From NCBI GenBank assembly GCA_964549135.1, contig CAZJUJ010000065.1, forward strand, positions 1 to 14,152: DNA of 14,152 bases, read 5' to 3'. This document shows, one piece after another, positions 11,768-14,152 of the stretch. Position 1 is the stretch's first letter. Every line of letters starts with the position of its first letter. Both the position numbers and the translations under genes were made by a program. The stretch comes from RUG563 sp964549135. GTDB taxonomy: Bacteria > Bacillota > Clostridia > Christensenellales > Aristaeellaceae. The notes below the pieces were generated by a model. The model was not told the origin of the DNA. It worked only from the letters and a program-made list of their open reading frames with translations, and made no database searches.

Positions 11768-13993
11768 ATGACCGCGGAAGAAATTCTCTTGGCCCTTGCG
11801 TGCATCCGTGCGCCCCGGCCCCAGGATGAATACGATCTGCACGGGCTGACGGCGGAGGCGCTGCAGCAGGCGGATATTCCTTTCCTTCATGAGGCCCCTC
11901 TGGCCCCCCGCTGCCGCATCGATTTTCTCTGCGGCGATATCGGCATTGAAATCAAGCGGGGCCGCCCGGAAAAAAAGGCGCTGGAAAGGCAATTGCGCCG
12001 CTACGGCGAAAGCGGCAGGCTCTCCGCGCTGATCCTGATGAGCGAAAAAATCACCGATGTGCCCGCCTTTGCCGGCGGCGTGCCGGTCTATTCGGTCTGC
12101 CTGCAGAAGCTGTGGGGCGTGGCTGCGGATGGCGCGGGAAGGGAAAGCACGCCGGAGGAAAGTATTCCGGAGGAGCCTGCTTTTGAAGAGGCTGTTCCGG
12201 AGGAGCCTATTTTGGAGAAGCTCCCCGCCGCGCCCGCTGCCCCGACGCTGGAGGATCGTATTCTGCAGTCCCTTGCGGAGGAGGATCTGCCGCCCTTTCT
12301 GCAATCGCCCGCTGCCCTTGGCCCCAGCTATGGCACCCTTTCCTATAATGCGCGGCGGAAATGCTGGGTCATTAAGGGCGATCCGGGGGTGACGGAATTG
12401 GCCAAGCGGCTCTTTCCCGGCAGCGATTCCAGGCGGGGCGAGGCCCGCTTTGCCGCCCATCGCCGGATCATTGGCGATGTCAACTGGCTGATGCTGCGCT
12501 ATCCCCTGGATATTGCACCCCGGGATCGGGAGCGCTGGGCCCGTGCGCTTGCCGATGCGCGGGAATATTACCGCAATCGTGCCGCCGCCCGGATGGCCGT
12601 CCCGGCCCCTCAGCTATCCAGCGCCTGCTTTTCCGGCGAATTAAGGCCCTTTCAGCAGGCAGGCCTTGCCTGGCTGATGCTGACGCCCCGGGCGCTGCTG
12701 GCCGATGAAATGGGCCTGGGCAAGACGGTGCAGGCCCTGGCCTGTGCGGCACAGGAGGGCGTTTTCCCCCTGCTGATCGTCCCCCCCGCCCATCTGACCC
12801 GCAACTGGCAGGCCGAAACCCTGCGCTTTCTGCGCATCGAGGGGCGGCTGCCCCGGGTGCATATCATCCGCGGGCTCACGCCCTATCCCCTGCCCCCGGC
12901 GGATGTCTATATCCTGCATTATCTGCTGCTCCGGGGCTGGAAGCAGCAATTGCCGAAAATGAATTTCCATACCGTGATTTTTGACGAGGTGCAGGAATTG
13001 CGCCGCGCCGGTACCGAAAAATACAGCGCGGCCAGCCTGCTTTCCGAGGCCTGCCAGCGGGTGATCGGCCTTTCCGGCACGCCCATCTATAATTATGGCG
13101 GCGAAATCTGGAATGTGGTCAATATCCTGGATTATCATTTTCTGGGGGATTGGGAATCCTTCTCCCGGGAATGGTGCGCTGGCTATGGCAACCGCATCGT
13201 CCTTAAGCCCGAATTGCTGGGCGAATATCTGCGCAAGGAGGGGCTGATGCTGCGCCGCACCAAGCAGGAGGTGCTGCCCGAATTGCCCGAAAAGCGGCGG
13301 CTCGTGCAGGAAATCGATGCCGATGACGCGCTCTATCAGCAGCTGATGTGCCCCACCTGGAAAAAAATCCATCGCTGGCAGCAGGATCGATCCCTGAGCG
13401 CCTCCCAGCGCGCATTGCTTGAGGATCAGATCTCCCAGGAGGAGCGCCAGGCCACCGGCCTTGCCAAGGCACAGTATGTGTGCCAGTTCGTCCGCGCCCT
13501 GCTGAACGCCGGGGAAAAGGTGCTGCTCTTTGCCCATCATCACGCGGTGATGGATCGCTACCAGCAGGAGCTGAAGCAGGAGCGCCCCGTCTTCATTACC
13601 GGCCGGGAAAGCGCCGCCCAGAAGGAAACGGCGGTGCAGCGCTTTATGGAGGGCAAGACCGATCTCTGCTGCATCTCCCTCCGCGCCGCCAGCGGCCTGA
13701 ATCTCCAGCGCGCTACCTGCGTCGTTTTCGGCGAACTGGATTGGAGCCCCGCCGTTCATTCCCAGGCTGAGGATCGCGCCCACCGTATGGGCCAGCGGGA
13801 TTCCCTCCTCTGCTATTACCTCGTCTCCCCCCGGGGCAGCGATCAGGAAATGCAGGCCGCCCTGGGCCTTAAGGTCAGCCAGTTCCTCCTCCTGATGGGC
13901 GATGCACCCCAGCCTGAGGCACAGGCCGCCGCAGGCGCAAACTTCGCCCGCCAGCATGTGGAAAAGCTGGTGCAGCGGATGGGGGCACGATAA
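11768..13993 (+). CDS. SNF2-family DNA translocase with N-terminal PD-(D/E)XK-like nuclease domain
   Basis: 741 residues with AAGGAGG 6 bases before the ATG. Residues 20-116 resemble a PD-(D/E)XK nuclease: RIDFLCGDIGIEIKRG supplies D52 and E61-x-K63 in the right spacing, followed by a helix with RQLRRY and a closing GGVPVYSVCLQKLW. Residues 122-160 are an acidic Glu/Pro-rich linker. Residues 185-255 form a middle domain with CWVIKGDP, KRLFPGSD and WLMLRYPL. The SNF2 motor spans 290-690: LRPFQQAGLAWL (292-303), Walker A DEMGLGKT (313-320), PPAHLTRNW, motif II DEVQ (406-409), motif III LSGTP (435-439), LLFAHHHAVMD (586-596), motif V SLRAASGLNL (637-646) and motif VI QAEDRAHRMGQ (666-676). All ATPase motifs are intact. 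It probably moves on or remodels DNA, with cleavage added by the N-terminus, for repair, fork processing or defence. The motor is certain; the nuclease fold is inferred. Confidence 0.9.
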   Translation: MTAEEILLALACIRAPRPQDEYDLHGLTAEALQQADIPFLHEAPLAPRCRIDFLCGDIGIEIKRGRPEKKALERQLRRYGESGRLSALILMSEKITDVPAFAGGVPVYSVCLQKLWGVAADGAGRESTPEESIPEEPAFEEAVPEEPILEKLPAAPAAPTLEDRILQSLAEEDLPPFLQSPAALGPSYGTLSYNARRKCWVIKGDPGVTELAKRLFPGSDSRRGEARFAAHRRIIGDVNWLMLRYPLDIAPRDRERWARALADAREYYRNRAAARMAVPAPQLSSACFSGELRPFQQAGLAWLMLTPRALLADEMGLGKTVQALACAAQEGVFPLLIVPPAHLTRNWQAETLRFLRIEGRLPRVHIIRGLTPYPLPPADVYILHYLLLRGWKQQLPKMNFHTVIFDEVQELRRAGTEKYSAASLLSEACQRVIGLSGTPIYNYGGEIWNVVNILDYHFLGDWESFSREWCAGYGNRIVLKPELLGEYLRKEGLMLRRTKQEVLPELPEKRRLVQEIDADDALYQQLMCPTWKKIHRWQQDRSLSASQRALLEDQISQEERQATGLAKAQYVCQFVRALLNAGEKVLLFAHHHAVMDRYQQELKQERPVFITGRESAAQKETAVQRFMEGKTDLCCISLRAASGLNLQRATCVVFGELDWSPAVHSQAEDRAHRMGQRDSLLCYYLVSPRGSDQEMQAALGLKVSQFLLLMGDAPQPEAQAAAGANFARQHVEKLVQRMGAR

Positions 13994-14022
13994 AGGAAGA
14001 ACGGGGAACGGAAAAAAATGTT

Positions 14023-14058
14023 GCGGGAGGATGCTTTTGTGTCAAAAGCACCCTCCCG
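14023..14058. repeat. Palindrome G (A/B/C type, truncated)
   Basis: The left arm GCGGGAGGATGCTTTTG, loop TGT and right arm CAAAAGCACCCTCCCG run straight into AAAACC. Compared with copy A, where the arm is followed by CACCCTCCCGAAAACC, one CCTCCCG copy is missing here, as expected from a deletion between direct repeats. It lies 30 bases after the SNF2-family stop codon, and the flank AACGGGGAACGG (14000-14011) matches flanks of the other islands. Confidence 0.85.
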
Positions 14059-14087
14059 AAAACCAAGGAACGGAGAATTATTTTTGC

Positions 14088-14136
14088 GGGGGGGGGGGGA
14101 TATAGGGGAGAAAGATGAAAGCGACCCCCCCCCCCC
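14088..14136. repeat. G12/C12 inverted repeat at the window end
   Basis: Twelve G (14088-14099) and twelve C (14125-14136) are separated by 25 bases. Read on the minus strand, the C run is followed by GCAAAAATAATT and then the tag CCTTGGTTTTCGGGAGGG, the same order seen after the right arm of C and E. It may be a degenerate third member of the palindrome family, or a sequencing/assembly error in homopolymers near a contig end. Confidence 0.5.
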
Positions 14137-14152
14137 ACCAACAAAAACAAAA

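Noticed and set aside
11623..11805. An N-terminal extension of polA by 61 codons
   Set aside because: It would run through the divergent promoter region and into the start of the SNF2-family gene; GGGAGGTG before the ATG at 11622 and the family start MREILLAVDG fix the start.
12641..13957. A 438-codon minus-strand open frame
   Set aside because: It is antisense to the SNF2 motor, whose motifs are all intact; composition is Gly/Leu/His-rich with no family match.

Overview
The window reads as a chromosomal fragment of a GC-rich, Gram-positive, probably spore-forming bacterium of the Clostridia. The evidence is strong AGGAGG-type ribosome binding sites, sigma-A promoters (TTGACA/TATAAT type), GTG and TTG starts, an NrdR regulator, a DUF3793 protein, a YlmC/YmxH-type PRC-barrel sporulation protein, and a polA-coaE-transglycosylase gene string of a kind seen in clostridia. 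I cannot name a genus from the sequence.

Layout. Positions 1-1274: a minus-strand two-gene sugar/polyol operon (TIM-barrel isomerase, then a Gfo/Idh/MocA oxidoreductase cut by the window edge) with its own promoter. 1345-2852: murC, minus strand, with a clear promoter and intrinsic terminator. 2861-3257: a gap with no supported gene. 3258-3639: monocistronic rpmB (plus strand) with promoter, structured leader and terminator. 3667-4421: about 750 bp of non-coding repeats (three 96-bp tandem units facing two 123-bp units around a central hairpin, plus near-perfect 37-39 bp palindromes). 4421-5124: a DUF3793 gene with an elaborate control region. 5199-5736: nrdR. 5751-6005: a YlmC/YmxH-like gene. 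6040-6182: a second copy of the two-palindrome module. 6199-11667: a minus-strand operon polA-coaE-lytic transglycosylase-family 5 solute-binding protein. Divergent from polA, 11708-13993 is a 741-residue SNF2-family ATPase whose N-terminus looks like a PD-(D/E)XK nuclease. The window ends in another palindrome and a G12/C12 inverted repeat.

How the genes relate. Most are housekeeping: cell-wall precursor synthesis (murC), translation (rpmB), DNA polymerase I, CoA synthesis, cell-wall remodelling and control of ribonucleotide reductase. The less ordinary parts are (1) a dispersed family of palindromes with a recurring asymmetric tag, present at least seven times, always between genes, twice as the same ordered pair; (2) two TTAG-N6-CTAA palindromes about six helical turns apart, flanking a terminator-like hairpin in the DUF3793 leader, which suggests metal-dependent control; and (3) the single-chain nuclease-SNF2 fusion. 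I see no tRNA, rRNA, CRISPR array, transposase, integrase or prophage gene.
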